NCBI GenBank assembly: GCA_016191525.1
Contig: JACPOK010000033.1
Span: 434,001 to 498,000 of the forward strand
Length of the DNA: 64,000 nt
Source: Burkholderiales bacterium
GTDB taxonomy: Bacteria; Pseudomonadota; Gammaproteobacteria; Burkholderiales; Burkholderiaceae_C
Direction of reading: 5' to 3'
Positions 17,325 through 25,655 of this stretch are shown in pieces (positions within the stretch are counted from its first letter, which is position 1; each line of letters starts with the position of its first letter). The translations under genes and the position numbers were made by a program. A model generated the notes under the pieces. The model was not told the origin of the DNA. It saw only the letters and a list, made by a program, of their open reading frames with translations, and ran no database searches.

Positions 17325-17900
17325 ATGGACCCCACACCCACCCGCGTGAAGCTGCTTGAGGCAGCCGGGCAGGTATTCCTGGAGCACGGCTTCAGCGCCG
17401 CCTCGATGGACATGGTGCGCCAGCAGGCGGGCGTGTCCAACGGCAGCCTGTACCACCACTACCCCACCAAGGCGCTGCTGGCCGACGCGCTTTACGCGCA
17501 CACGCTGCGCGACTTCCATGCGGCGCTGCTGGTGCCCACCACCGGCCGTGCCTCGGCGCAGTCGGGTGTGAAGGGAATGATCCGCAATTACGTGCGCTGG
17601 GTGGAGCAGCACCCCACCCGCGCGCGCCTGCTGCACCAGCTGCGCCGCAGCGGCGACGCGGGCGGCGGCGCCGAGATGGATGCGGCCAATGCCGATGCCT
17701 TCGGCGCGCTGGCCGTGTGGATTGAAGAAAAAGTGGCGGCCGGCGAAATGCGCGCCATGCCCTTTGCGGTGTGGATGGCGCTGGTGTTCGCGCCCGCCAT
17801 CTCCCTCACCCAGCACTGGGCCGCCCAGCCGCAGCCCGCCGTTGCGTCCAGGGTGCGGCTGGCGCTGGAGCATGGCGCGTGGATGGCGGTCGCAGCATGA
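17325..17900 (+). CDS. TetR/AcrR-family transcriptional regulator
   Basis: 191 residues from ATG 17325. I prefer this to GTG 17310 because that codon lies inside the palindromic operator. The helix-turn-helix spans about 5-50 (RVKLLEAAGQVFLEHGFSAASMDMV, then GVSNGSLYHHYPTKALL). The helical ligand-binding domain is variable and its ligand unknown. It lies just downstream of the racemase gene and ahead of two small enzymes, which it may also control. Confidence 0.88.
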   Translation: MDPTPTRVKLLEAAGQVFLEHGFSAASMDMVRQQAGVSNGSLYHHYPTKALLADALYAHTLRDFHAALLVPTTGRASAQSGVKGMIRNYVRWVEQHPTRARLLHQLRRSGDAGGGAEMDAANADAFGALAVWIEEKVAAGEMRAMPFAVWMALVFAPAISLTQHWAAQPQPAVASRVRLALEHGAWMAVAA

Positions 17901-17908
17901 CCGTTCCC

Positions 17909-17962
17909 GTCATCCCGGGCTCGACCCGGGATCCATGGATTCCGGCTCGAGGCCGGAATGAC
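17909..17962. repeat. Composite palindromic repeat (two hairpins)
   Basis: Two adjacent hairpins, CCCGGG-CTCGA-CCCGGG and TTCCGG-CTCGAG-CCGGAA type, are bounded by GTCAT and ATGAC. It is one copy of a dispersed intergenic family also seen at 18925-18982, 19301-19367 and 38982-39008. Confidence 0.8.
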
Positions 17963-17982
17963 ACCCCTTCTTTGGAGTTTTC

Positions 17983-18510
17983 ATGAACGTCGTCAATGTT
18001 CACCAGCGGCTGCTTTACGCCACGCCCGAGCGCGTGGGCGCGCTGCTCGATTCACTCGCGTCACCCGCCGATGCGCTCTGGCCCGGCCGCACCTGGCCGC
18101 GCATGAAGTTCGACCGTCCGTTGGGCGTAGGCGCCGCCGGCGGGCACGGGCCGATCCGGTACGTCGTCCAGGCGTACGCGCCGGGCCAGTCGGTGCGCTT
18201 CCGCTTCACGGCGCCGCGCGGCTTCGAGGGTTGGCACGGCTTCGAAGTGCTGGATGCAACCCGCGCGCACTGCGTGCTGGAACACCGAATCGAAATGCAG
18301 GCGCGCGGCGCCGCGCTGCTCAGTTGGCCGCTGGCGATTTGCCACCTGCACGACGCCTGCGTGGAAGACGCCCTGTCGCAGGCCCAGGCAGCGCTGGGCA
18401 ACACGCCAAAGCCCGTGCCGTGGCCGCTGCGCGTGCGCTTGCTTCATTGGCTTGCCTCGCGCGGCGTGCGCCCGCGCACACCACCGGCCAGGAGCAGCCA
18501 TGCCCGCTGA
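17983..18510 (+). CDS. SRPBCC-family protein (polyketide cyclase/START-like fold)
   Basis: 175 residues. The pattern fits a helix-grip SRPBCC fold: an opening strand (VNVHQRLLYATPERV), helices with WPRMKFDRP, then paired strands IRYVVQAYAPGQSVRFRFT and HCVLEHRIEMQARG. I do not recognise a specific subfamily. Members bind hydrophobic ligands. Its last 11 bases overlap the thioesterase gene, so the two are probably co-expressed under the TetR regulator upstream. Confidence 0.6.
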   Translation: MNVVNVHQRLLYATPERVGALLDSLASPADALWPGRTWPRMKFDRPLGVGAAGGHGPIRYVVQAYAPGQSVRFRFTAPRGFEGWHGFEVLDATRAHCVLEHRIEMQARGAALLSWPLAICHLHDACVEDALSQAQAALGNTPKPVPWPLRVRLLHWLASRGVRPRTPPARSSHAR

Positions 18511-18910
18511 AATGCTGGCCCGCGGCCAGCAAGTGCTGGCGCAGCAGGCTTTCTCGGTGCTGCTGGATGCGCGGCTGGATGCGTTCTCGCCCGGCGGCGC
18601 CGAGCTGTCCGTGCCGCTGGCACCGAAGCTGCTGCAGCAGAACGGCTTTGTGCATGGCGGTGTGCTGGCCTACCTGGCCGACAACGCCCTCACCTATGCG
18701 GGCGGCTCGGTACTGGGAGAAGTGCTCACCGCCGAATTCAAGATCAACTATTTACGGCCAGCCACGGATGCCGACAGGCTGGTCGCCGTGGCCACCGTGG
18801 TGGGCAGCGGCAAGACCCAGGCCGTGTGCCGCTGCGACATCTTCCTGGAGCGCGCCGGCGAACGCAAACTGTGCGCCGCCGCGCAGGGAACGATCCGCAA
18901 GGTGGGGTGA
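18500..18910 (+). CDS. PaaI-type hotdog-fold thioesterase
   Basis: 136 residues from ATG 18500; the upstream part of the track ORF is a shadow of the SRPBCC gene. The hotdog fold shows the active-site segment QNGFVHGGVLAYLADNAL, where HGG and the Asp line the acyl-CoA pocket of PaaI/YdiI enzymes, then EFKINYLRPA and VVGSGKTQAVCRCDIF. It probably hydrolyses an acyl- or aryl-CoA in the cytoplasm. Confidence 0.85.
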   Translation: MPAEMLARGQQVLAQQAFSVLLDARLDAFSPGGAELSVPLAPKLLQQNGFVHGGVLAYLADNALTYAGGSVLGEVLTAEFKINYLRPATDADRLVAVATVVGSGKTQAVCRCDIFLERAGERKLCAAAQGTIRKVG

Positions 18911-18924
18911 CATACGGGGCAGAG

Positions 18925-18982
18925 TGGATTGCGGGTCAAGCCCGCAATGACAACATGTCATGCCGGGCTCGACCCGGCATCC
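18925..18982. repeat. Paired palindromic repeat, left flank of the GIY-YIG gene
   Basis: Two back-to-back palindromes. The first contains TTGCGGGTCAAGCCCGCAA and the second GCCGGGCTCGACCCGGC, each ending in ATGAC/GTCAT. The first unit with its following bases (30 bases, 18925-18954) is identical to 19301-19330 on the other side of the GIY-YIG gene. Confidence 0.85.
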
Positions 18983-18993
18983 ACGTTCGCGAA

Positions 18994-19278
18994 CTACAAG
19001 ATCGACGAATACAGGTCAAGCCACTCCGGATTGCTTTTCTCGATCAGCTCCACCTTCCACTCCCGTTTCCAGTTCTTGATCTGCTTCTCCTTCTGGATAG
19101 CCGCTTCAACCGAAGGCGTGGATTCGAACCAGACGAGGTCATGCACGGCGTATTGCTTCGTGAACCCGTCGACGGCGTTGCTCTTGTGCTCGTGAATCCG
19201 CCGCACGAGGTCATTGGTGATGCCTACGTATAGCGTGCCGTTTCGCCGGCTGGCCAGAAGGTAGACAAAATAGTCCAT
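18994..19278 (-). CDS. GIY-YIG nuclease superfamily mini-protein
   Basis: 94 residues consisting of little more than one GIY-YIG domain: FVYLLAS and LYVGIT are the GIY and YIG strands, NDLVRRIHEHK carries the catalytic arginine, and AIQKEKQIKNWKREWK the glutamate-containing C-terminal helix. Family members of this size (UPF0213/YhbQ-like) are single-domain putative endonucleases of unknown role. It is bracketed by near-identical palindromic repeat pairs in direct orientation, which makes a link to repeat movement or processing worth testing. Codon use is less GC-biased than its neighbours. Confidence 0.85.
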   Translation of the reverse strand: MDYFVYLLASRRNGTLYVGITNDLVRRIHEHKSNAVDGFTKQYAVHDLVWFESTPSVEAAIQKEKQIKNWKREWKVELIEKSNPEWLDLYSSIL

Positions 19279-19300
19279 GGGCCGGGATTGTTGGGGGGCG

Positions 19301-19367
19301 TGGATTGCGGGTCAAGCCCGCAATGACAACCTTGCGATTTGTCATCCCGGGCTTGACCCGGGATCCA
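19301..19367. repeat. Paired palindromic repeat, right flank of the GIY-YIG gene
   Basis: The same two-part arrangement as 18925-18982 in the same orientation. The first unit is identical over 30 bases. The second reads CCCGGGCTTGACCCGGG, with a 13-base separator instead of five. Confidence 0.85.
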
Positions 19368-19377
19368 CTCCACGCCA

Positions 19378-20025
19378 TCAAGCCAGCCCCTTCTCCACCA
19401 TGTCCAGCAACCGCTGCCCCACCACGCGCGCCTGCGCGGGCGTGAAGGCATGCAGGGGACCGTCGATGACGAGCATGGCCAAGCCGTGCACGGCCGACCA
19501 GGCGAGGTACTCGGCGCCGATGCGGCGCTCCTTGGGCAGCACGCCGGCCTGGACCATCAGGTCCAATGCCGAGCCCAGCAGCTGGAAGGGGTTCATGCCG
19601 CTTTCCCCGGCCTTGGCTTCGTCCAGCGGACCGCCTTCATCACCCGGCATGGAGAAAGACGCGCGGAACAGCCCTGGCTCGGCCTGGGCGAACTCGACAT
19701 AGCCGGTGCCGACGGCGCGCAGGCTGGCTCGCGCGCGGGCGGCTGGGTCTTTCACTTTGCTCACCTTCTTCAGCTCGGCTTCCATCGCACGGGCCAAGGC
19801 CGCCAGCCCGGCGGCGCGCACAGCACGCAGCAATTCGTCGCGGCCGGCGAAGTGGCGGTAGGCGGCGTTGGGCACCACGCCCGCGCGGCGCGTGGCCTCG
19901 CGCAGCACCACGGCTTCGGGCCCGCCGGCGCGCGCCAGTTCGATGCCGGCGTCCAGCAGTGCACGGTAGAGGTCACCGTGGCGGTAGGTGCTGCGTACGG
20001 CAGGGCTGGCGGGGGCGCGGGGCAT
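19378..20025 (-). CDS. TetR/AcrR-family transcriptional regulator
   Basis: 215 residues from ATG 20025; the track's 72 extra upstream bases run through the divergent promoter. The helix-turn-helix is LREATRRAGVVPNAAYRHFAGRDEL, and the C-terminal part matches the WHG-type ligand domain (AEYLAWSAVHGLAMLVIDGPL). It is divergent from the VOC-SRPBCC pair at 20115, with an inverted repeat between, so it very likely represses those genes and itself. Confidence 0.88.
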   Translation of the reverse strand: MPRAPASPAVRSTYRHGDLYRALLDAGIELARAGGPEAVVLREATRRAGVVPNAAYRHFAGRDELLRAVRAAGLAALARAMEAELKKVSKVKDPAARARASLRAVGTGYVEFAQAEPGLFRASFSMPGDEGGPLDEAKAGESGMNPFQLLGSALDLMVQAGVLPKERRIGAEYLAWSAVHGLAMLVIDGPLHAFTPAQARVVGQRLLDMVEKGLA

Positions 20026-20047
20026 TTGCTTTCTGTTTCGGGTTTGA

Positions 20048-20096
20048 TGTGGACACTGTTCATTATCTATGCTATGGTTTGTGTACACCGTCCACA
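20048..20096. promoter_or_regulatory. Divergent operator region between the TetR and VOC genes
   Basis: TGTGGACACTGT (20048-20059) and ACACCGTCCACA (20085-20096) are inverted arms (10 of 12 matching) that enclose an AT-rich centre with likely -10 boxes. This is a good candidate binding site for the divergent TetR protein. Confidence 0.6.
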
Positions 20097-20114
20097 ATCA
20101 AAAAGGATTTGCGA

Positions 20115-20564
20115 ATGAAAGTCGAACCGTACCTGTTCTTCAATGGCCGCGCCGACGAGGCCATCGAGTTCTACAAGAAGGCGCTGGGCGCCCAGGTGAA
20201 CATGCTGATGCGCTTCAAGGACAGCCCTGAGAAGCCCTCCGCCGAAATGTGCCCGGGCGGCGTGCTGCCCCCGCCCGAGAGCGTGATGCACAGCAGCCTG
20301 AGCGTCGGCGATACGCAGCTGATGATTTCCGACGGCATGCCGGGCAGCAAGCCCGAATTCAAGGGCTTCTCGCTCTCGCTGGGCTACACCGACGAGGCCA
20401 GCGCGAAGAAGACCTTCGCCGCCCTCAGTGAAGGTGGCAAGGTGGTCATGCCCCTGGGCAAGACCTTCTATTCGCCCTGCTTCGGCATGGTGGAAGACAA
20501 ATTCGGCATGGGATGGATGGTGATCGTCGACGACGGCAGCATGCCGCACACCGGAAAAAAGTGA
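20115..20564 (+). CDS. VOC-family protein (PhnB-like glyoxalase fold)
   Basis: 149 residues from ATG 20115, with AAGGA upstream. The PhnB-type VOC fold starts VEPYLFFNGRADEAIEFYKKALGA, has the HSSLSVGDTQLMISD strand, and ends with FGMVEDKFGMGWMVI, the family's FG..D.FG.W pattern. Its biochemical role is not established in the family. It lies ten bases ahead of an AHSA1-type SRPBCC gene, a frequent pairing. Confidence 0.85.
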   Translation: MKVEPYLFFNGRADEAIEFYKKALGAQVNMLMRFKDSPEKPSAEMCPGGVLPPPESVMHSSLSVGDTQLMISDGMPGSKPEFKGFSLSLGYTDEASAKKTFAALSEGGKVVMPLGKTFYSPCFGMVEDKFGMGWMVIVDDGSMPHTGKK

Positions 20565-20574
20565 GGCTGCCCGC

Positions 20575-21042
20575 ATGAACCCCACGACAGTTGAACGCAA
20601 ATCAGAGCGTGACTTTGTGGTCACGCGAACCTTCAACGCCCCGGCCCGCAAGGTGTTCGAGGCGTGGACCCAGCCCGAACTTCTCAAGCGCTGGTGGGCA
20701 CCGAAATCGATGGGGGTGTCCCTGCTTTCCTGTGAAGCGGATGTCCGCGCCGGGGGCAGCTACCGGTTCGAGATGGGCCACGAAGGTACAAAGCCGATGG
20801 CGTTCTTCGGCAAGTACGCCGAAGTGATCCCCGGCGCGCGCCTGGTCTGGACCAATGAGGAGAGTGCCGACGGTGCCGTGACCACCGTCACCTTCCAGGA
20901 ACATGATGGCAAGACGCAGCTGGCGTGGCACGAGCTCTACCCCTCGAAGCAAGCCCTCGACGAGGCCATGGCCGGCATGGAGAGCTGCATGCCCGAGCAA
21001 TTCGGGCAGCTGGACGCGGTTCTCGCCGCGCAGAAAGCCTAG
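20575..21042 (+). CDS. SRPBCC domain protein of the AHSA1/CalC type
   Basis: 155 residues. The family pattern is clear: VVTRTFNAPARKVFEAWTQPE, LLKRWWAPK, RAGGSYRFEM, FFGKYAEVIPGARLVWTNEE and the C-terminal helix beginning WHELYPSKQALDEAMAGME. These proteins bind hydrophobic ligands or act as accessory factors; the substrate is unknown. Co-transcribed with the VOC gene. Its stop overlaps the convergent gamma-glutamyltransferase stop by four bases. Confidence 0.85.
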   Translation: MNPTTVERKSERDFVVTRTFNAPARKVFEAWTQPELLKRWWAPKSMGVSLLSCEADVRAGGSYRFEMGHEGTKPMAFFGKYAEVIPGARLVWTNEESADGAVTTVTFQEHDGKTQLAWHELYPSKQALDEAMAGMESCMPEQFGQLDAVLAAQKA

Positions 21043-22649
21043 AACCCCGCCGCCAGCCCGTCGCGCCGCGAATCGCTGGCGGCCACGTAGCCTTCCACCT
21101 TGGTGTCGCCGGCCTTCCAGATGAACTGGCCCGAGCCGAAGTCCTGGTAGCTGTCGTTGATCACCTCGGCGCGGTGGCCGCGGTTCAGCAGTTCCTGCAC
21201 CGTGGCCTTGTTCATCAGGTGCTCCACGTTGATCTCCAGGCCGGTGTTGAAGCGCCAGCGCGGCGCATCGCACGCGGCCTGCGGGTTCTGCCTGTAGTCG
21301 AGCATGCGCACCAGCGTCTGCAGGTGCCCCTGCGGCTGCATGTTGCCGCCCATCACGCCAAAGCTCATCACCGGCTGGCCATCCTTGGTGAGGAAGGCCG
21401 GGATGATGGTGTGGAAGGGCCGCTTGCCCGGCGCCACCTGGTTGGCGCCCGGCTCCAGGCTGAACCCGTGGCCGCGGTTCTGCAGGCTGATGCCGAATTC
21501 CGGTTCCACGCAGCCCGAGCCAAAGCCCATGTAGTTGCTCTGGATGAAGCTGATCATCATGCCGTTCTCGTCGGCGGCCGTGAGGTAGATGGTGCCGCCC
21601 TTGACCGGGTTGCCTGCCTTGAAGTCCTGGGCCTTCTTCATGTCGATCAGCTTCGCGCGGCTCTTGAGGTACTCGCTGTCCAGCATCTGCCCGGTGGTGA
21701 CTTCCATCGCGCCGCGCTCGGCGACGTAGCGGTAAGTGTCGGCAAAGGCCAGCTTCATCGCCTCGATCTGCAGGTGCTGCGAATCGGCGCCGTCCACCGG
21801 CATGGAAGCCAGGTCAAAGTTGTCCAGCATGCCCAGCGCCATCAGCGCGGCGATGCCCTGGCCGTTGGGCGGGATTTCGTGCACGGTGTAGCCGCGGTAG
21901 TCCTTTGCGATCGGCTTGACCCATTCGGGCTTGAAGGCGGCCAGGTCCTTCGCCGTCATGCTGCCGCCATTGGCTTTGGAAAACTTTTCGATGGCATGGG
22001 CGATCTCGCCGCCATAGAACGCTGCGCCCTTGCTTTGCGCAATGGCACGCAGGCCCTTCGCCGCAGCCGGGAAACGGAACAGCTCGCCCACTTCGGGCGC
22101 CCTGCCCCACGGCAGGAAGCCCTGCGCGAAGCCGGGCTGGCCGCCCAGCTCGTCCAGCGGCGCGACCCATTTGCCCTGCACCACCACGGGCAGCAGGTAG
22201 CCGCGCTCGGCGATCTCGATGGCGGGCTCCAGCAAGTCGGCGAACGGCAGCTTGCCGAAGCGCTCCGACAGTGCGACCCAGCTGCCGACGGCACCGGGAA
22301 TGGTGGCCGAATCCAGGCCGCGCTTGGGCGGGGTCTTGGCGCCGTCGCCGTATTTCCTGCGGAAGTATTCCGGCGTCCACGCGCCGGGCGCGGGGCCGGA
22401 GGCATTCAGGCCGTGCAGTTCCTTGCCGTCCCACAGGATGGCGAAAGAGTCGCTGCCCAGGCCGTTGCTCACCGGCTCGACGATGGTCATGGCGGCGGCG
22501 GCGGCGATGGCTGCGTCCGCCGCGTTGCCGCCCTTCCACATCATCCGCAGCCCGGCCTGCGCGGCCAGCGGGTGTGATGTGGAGCAGACGTTGCGCGCGA
22601 ACACGGGGACGCGCGTTGTCGGGTAGGGGTTGTTGAAATCGAAGTTCAT
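21039..22649 (-). CDS. Gamma-glutamyltransferase family protein
   Basis: 536 residues, an Ntn-hydrolase. The N-terminal part has STSHPLAAQAGLRMMWKGGNAADAAIAAAAAM, the common GGT entry motif. The autocatalytic cleavage site is at Gly-Gly-Thr, with Thr353 in GGTIYLTAADENG as the likely nucleophile. The C-terminal part contains FGVMGGNMQPQGHLQTLVRMLDY, the family glycine motif. No signal peptide is evident, which fits the cytoplasmic YwrD-like subgroup rather than periplasmic Ggt. It probably transfers or hydrolyses gamma-glutamyl groups. It is divergent from a LysR gene, which is the likely regulator. Confidence 0.9.
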   Translation of the reverse strand: MNFDFNNPYPTTRVPVFARNVCSTSHPLAAQAGLRMMWKGGNAADAAIAAAAAMTIVEPVSNGLGSDSFAILWDGKELHGLNASGPAPGAWTPEYFRRKYGDGAKTPPKRGLDSATIPGAVGSWVALSERFGKLPFADLLEPAIEIAERGYLLPVVVQGKWVAPLDELGGQPGFAQGFLPWGRAPEVGELFRFPAAAKGLRAIAQSKGAAFYGGEIAHAIEKFSKANGGSMTAKDLAAFKPEWVKPIAKDYRGYTVHEIPPNGQGIAALMALGMLDNFDLASMPVDGADSQHLQIEAMKLAFADTYRYVAERGAMEVTTGQMLDSEYLKSRAKLIDMKKAQDFKAGNPVKGGTIYLTAADENGMMISFIQSNYMGFGSGCVEPEFGISLQNRGHGFSLEPGANQVAPGKRPFHTIIPAFLTKDGQPVMSFGVMGGNMQPQGHLQTLVRMLDYRQNPQAACDAPRWRFNTGLEINVEHLMNKATVQELLNRGHRAEVINDSYQDFGSGQFIWKAGDTKVEGYVAASDSRRDGLAAGF

Positions 22650-22679
22650 ACCGCCATTATCGAAACAGCGATCAAAAAG

Positions 22680-22699
22680 TAAAAGCGAATATTGCTTTA
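22680..22699. promoter_or_regulatory. Putative LysR binding site between GGT and LysR genes
   Basis: TAAAAGCGAATATTGCTTTA is a near-palindrome (TAAAGC.AAT arms) in the AT-rich gap between the divergent genes, the usual place for a LysR autoregulatory site. Confidence 0.5.
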
Positions 22700-22735
22700 C
22701 CTATACTAAAGGTTTTGTTTACCAAAGGCCCACGC

Positions 22736-23608
22736 ATGAGCAGCATCCGCATCCTGCGCACCTTCGCCGCGGTGGCCACCGAAGGCTCGTTCGCGGCGGC
22801 GGCGCAGCGCATGGCCCTGACGCCTGCGGCCGTGGGCCTGCAGATGCGCACGCTGGAAGCCGAGCTGCGCCGCCCGCTGTTCACGCGCGAGGGCAAGGCG
22901 GTGATGCTGGGCGATGCCGGCCGCGAGGCGCTGCCCGCCGTGCGGCGGCTGCTGACGCTGTATGACCAGCTGTTGGCCGCGACGCCCTCGGCCAGTGCGA
23001 TGGCCGGCACCCTGCACCTGGGCTCCATCGTCTCGGCCGTGCGCCCGCTGATCCAGGCCACGCTGGCGCTGAAGGCGCGCCACCCGGGGCTGGAGCTGCA
23101 TGTGTCGTCCGCCAAATCGGCCGAGCTGGTGGCGCGCGTGGCCGCGGGCGAGCTGGACGCGGCCATCGCCGTGCGCCAGCCGCGCAGCGCCAGCACCGAG
23201 CTGGCCTGGACCGCGCTTTATTCCGAGCCCATGGTGCTGCTGGCAGGCCGCGCGGTGGAAGACGCGCCGCCGCGTACCCTGCTGCAGCGCCACCCCTTCA
23301 TCCGGTTCGACCGCACGCAGGACACGGGCCAGCTGGTGGAGCGCGCGCTCAAGCGGCTGCGCGCCCAGCCACGCGACTTCCTGGAACTCAATGCCATCGA
23401 GAGCGTGGCCGACCTTGTGCGCTCGGGCCTGGGCCTGGCGCTGCTGCCCCTGCTGCGCGACGCGCGCTGGCACGCCGACCCGCGCCTGCGAGTGATCGAC
23501 ATACCCCGGCCCGAATCGCGGCACATCGCCTTGGTGCAGCGGCGCGAAGCCGTGAACCCCGCGGCGATCAGCGCGCTGGCCCGGGAGTTCCTCGCGCGCG
23601 AAGCCTGA
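22736..23608 (+). CDS. LysR-family transcriptional regulator
   Basis: 290 residues from ATG 22736; the seven extra residues in the track are less likely. The N-terminal HTH reads IRILRTFAAVATEGSFAAAAQRMALTPAAVGLQMRTLE. The effector domain begins near 90 (GTLHLGSIVSAVRPLI) with the periplasmic-binding-protein-like fold. It is divergent from the gamma-glutamyltransferase gene and probably regulates it. The 3' end overlaps the convergent DUF3592 gene by about 40 bases. Confidence 0.9.
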   Translation: MSSIRILRTFAAVATEGSFAAAAQRMALTPAAVGLQMRTLEAELRRPLFTREGKAVMLGDAGREALPAVRRLLTLYDQLLAATPSASAMAGTLHLGSIVSAVRPLIQATLALKARHPGLELHVSSAKSAELVARVAAGELDAAIAVRQPRSASTELAWTALYSEPMVLLAGRAVEDAPPRTLLQRHPFIRFDRTQDTGQLVERALKRLRAQPRDFLELNAIESVADLVRSGLGLALLPLLRDARWHADPRLRVIDIPRPESRHIALVQRREAVNPAAISALAREFLAREA

Positions 23609-24269
23609 GGCCGTACACCACGCCGTGCAGGGCCAGCAGCAACGGCACAAGCACCACGCCGGCCCAGACCCCGTGACTGTCGCGCCAGAGCAGCGGCGCC
23701 AGCACCGAAAGCGGTGCACCCACACCCGCCATGATGGCCACTGCGCGCCACGAGAATTGCGGTGGCTGGTCTTTGGGTGCGTAGAGCGCGTGCAGCAAGG
23801 CGCCGGCGCTGATGGCGAAAGCCGCACCCAGCCCCGCGAGAAAGCCGATCTCCAGCCAGCGGATGTCGCGCAACGCCACGGCCTGCGCCGGGTCGGCGGG
23901 ATTGACCCACACGGTGAACTTGCTGTGGTCCGGGCCCAGGTAGTTGTCCAGCCGCTGGTTCCAGTCGTCCAGGTTGGCGCCGCTGGATTCGCTCAGGGCG
24001 GAAAACGAAATCTGGTCGCTGGTGTAGGCCTTGCCCTGCCACGCGTAGCTGAAGCTGCCGGAAAGCCGCGAGGTGCCCTGCTGCCGCCGGCCCAGGCTGG
24101 CCGAGGTGGCCTCCACACCGCGCTCCACCAGCATGCCTTCCACCGGCTTCCAGTGCAGCGACTGCAGGTGCTGCGCGACGCGCCAGCCCGCCGCCGCTAT
24201 CAGGCCCAGGCCCGTGAGCAGCACGGGGCCGAACAGCAGCCAGACCATGCCGTTGCCTTGTTTGCGCAT
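23568..24269 (-). CDS. DUF3592-type membrane protein
   Basis: 233 residues with a membrane segment at about 9-30, an extracytoplasmic beta-rich region, and three further segments after 140. The soluble part, SGSFSYAWQGKAYTSDQISF with FTVWVNPADPAQAVAL, is the DUF3592 signature. Function unknown. The short gap to the divergent nth gene (23 bases) probably holds overlapping promoters. Confidence 0.75.
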   Translation of the reverse strand: MRKQGNGMVWLLFGPVLLTGLGLIAAAGWRVAQHLQSLHWKPVEGMLVERGVEATSASLGRRQQGTSRLSGSFSYAWQGKAYTSDQISFSALSESSGANLDDWNQRLDNYLGPDHSKFTVWVNPADPAQAVALRDIRWLEIGFLAGLGAAFAISAGALLHALYAPKDQPPQFSWRAVAIMAGVGAPLSVLAPLLWRDSHGVWAGVVLVPLLLALHGVVYGLRLRARGTPGPAR

Positions 24270-24292
24270 GCGGCCACTCTACACTGCGCGGC

Positions 24293-24934
24293 ATGAAGAA
24301 AGAATTCATCGCGCCGTTCTTCGCCACGCTGCGCGCCGCCAACCCGCACCCGAAAACCGAGCTGGAATACAGCACGCCCTTCGAGCTGCTGGCCGCCGTG
24401 CTGCTGTCGGCACAGGCTACGGATGCGGGGGTGAACAAGGCCACGCGCGTGCTGTACCCGGTGGCCAACACGCCGGAAAAGATCATCAGGCTGGGCTTGC
24501 CGAAGCTGGAGGATTACCTCAAGACCATCGGCCTGTACCGTGCCAAGGCGAAGAACCTGATGGCCACCTGCCACCTGCTGGTGGAAAAGCATGGCGGCAA
24601 GGTGCCGCGCACGCGCGAAGAGCTGGAAGAGCTGCCCGGCGTGGGCCGCAAGACGGCCAACGTGGTGCTGAACGTGGTCTACAACGAGCCCACGATGGCG
24701 GTGGACACGCACATCTTCCGCATCAGCAACCGCACCGGCCTGGCGCCGGGCAAGACGCCGCTGGAGGTGGAGCTGAAACTGCTCAAGCGTGTGCCGCCGG
24801 AGTACATGCTGCACGCGCACCACTGGCTGATCCTGCATGGGCGCTATGTGTGTGTGGCACGCAAGCCGCTTTGCTGGAAGTGCGCCGTGGCCCGATACTG
24901 CGACTACAAACCCAAGACGCCGCCCCCGGCGTGA
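24293..24934 (+). CDS. nth: Endonuclease III (DNA glycosylase/AP lyase)
   Basis: 213 residues. All catalytic features align with E. coli Nth: helix-hairpin-helix LPGVGRKTANVVL with Lys120, Asp138 in VDTHIFR, and the [4Fe-4S] cysteines at 187, 194, 197 and 203. It removes oxidised pyrimidines and nicks the abasic site in base excision repair. The codons give a full-length protein with no anomaly. A Coa1-like gene follows after 11 bases and may share its transcript. Confidence 0.97.
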   Translation: MKKEFIAPFFATLRAANPHPKTELEYSTPFELLAAVLLSAQATDAGVNKATRVLYPVANTPEKIIRLGLPKLEDYLKTIGLYRAKAKNLMATCHLLVEKHGGKVPRTREELEELPGVGRKTANVVLNVVYNEPTMAVDTHIFRISNRTGLAPGKTPLEVELKLLKRVPPEYMLHAHHWLILHGRYVCVARKPLCWKCAVARYCDYKPKTPPPA

Positions 24935-24945
24935 CAAAGGACTGC

Positions 24946-25551
24946 ATGGAAGAAAACACCTCGGGCCACGGCCCCATGTCGGCTGTGCCGCCGGAGATCG
25001 ACCGCTGGAACTGGGGCGCCTTCTTCCTCAACTGGATCTGGGGCATAGGCAACAACACCTGGATCGCCTTGCTGATGTTCGTGCCGTTCGCCAACATGGT
25101 GATGCCCTTCGTGCTGGGCGCCAAGGGCAGCGCCTGGGCCTGGCGCAACAAGAAGTGGGACAGCGTGGAGCACTTTCGCCGCGTGCAGCGCAAATGGGCG
25201 GTCTGGTCGCTGGTGGCCTGGCTGGCCTTCATCGCGCTGATCGTGGCCATCGTGTTCGGCGTGATGTTTTCCATGAAGAAATCCGACGTCTACCAACAGG
25301 CCGTGCGTCAGCTGCAGGTCAGTGACGAAGCCATGGACATCCTGGGCGCCCCGGTCACCACCGGCTGGCCGTCTGGCAGCTTCAACGTCTCGGGCCCCGA
25401 CGGTACCGCCAGTTTCTCGTTCGACGCCGAAGGCAAGAAGGCCTCGGGCACCGTTTACGTGGAGGCCACCCGTGCCCGCGGCCAATGGGCATTCGACCAC
25501 CTGGAACTTGCCGTGCAGGGGCAGGAAAAGCGCATCGACCTTGATCCATGA
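24946..25551 (+). CDS. Membrane protein with Coa1-like C-terminal domain
   Basis: 201 residues from ATG 24946. The N-terminal ~85 residues have two hydrophobic stretches (FFLNWIWGIGNNTWIALLMFVPF region) and a WRNKKWDSVEHF motif. A third membrane segment (about 84-106) is followed by an external domain resembling cytochrome oxidase assembly factor Coa1/Tim21 (VTTGWPSGSFNVSGPDG, GTVYVEATRARGQW). The bacterial role is not established. The first half is nearly duplicated in the next gene. Confidence 0.7.
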   Translation: MEENTSGHGPMSAVPPEIDRWNWGAFFLNWIWGIGNNTWIALLMFVPFANMVMPFVLGAKGSAWAWRNKKWDSVEHFRRVQRKWAVWSLVAWLAFIALIVAIVFGVMFSMKKSDVYQQAVRQLQVSDEAMDILGAPVTTGWPSGSFNVSGPDGTASFSFDAEGKKASGTVYVEATRARGQWAFDHLELAVQGQEKRIDLDP

Positions 25552-25655
25552 AGGTGCGGCGGCTGAAAAACCGCACCAGGTTGGCATGCAAACTATTTAC
25601 CTTGACGCTTGCCCGCTGGCGGGTTGTACTGTCTGCTCAACAACAAGGGGTATTC

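Noticed and set aside
17901-19370. CRISPR-like array suggested by repeated palindromes
   Set aside because: Only a few units with irregular spacing, no uniform spacers and no cas genes; they are dispersed intergenic palindromes.
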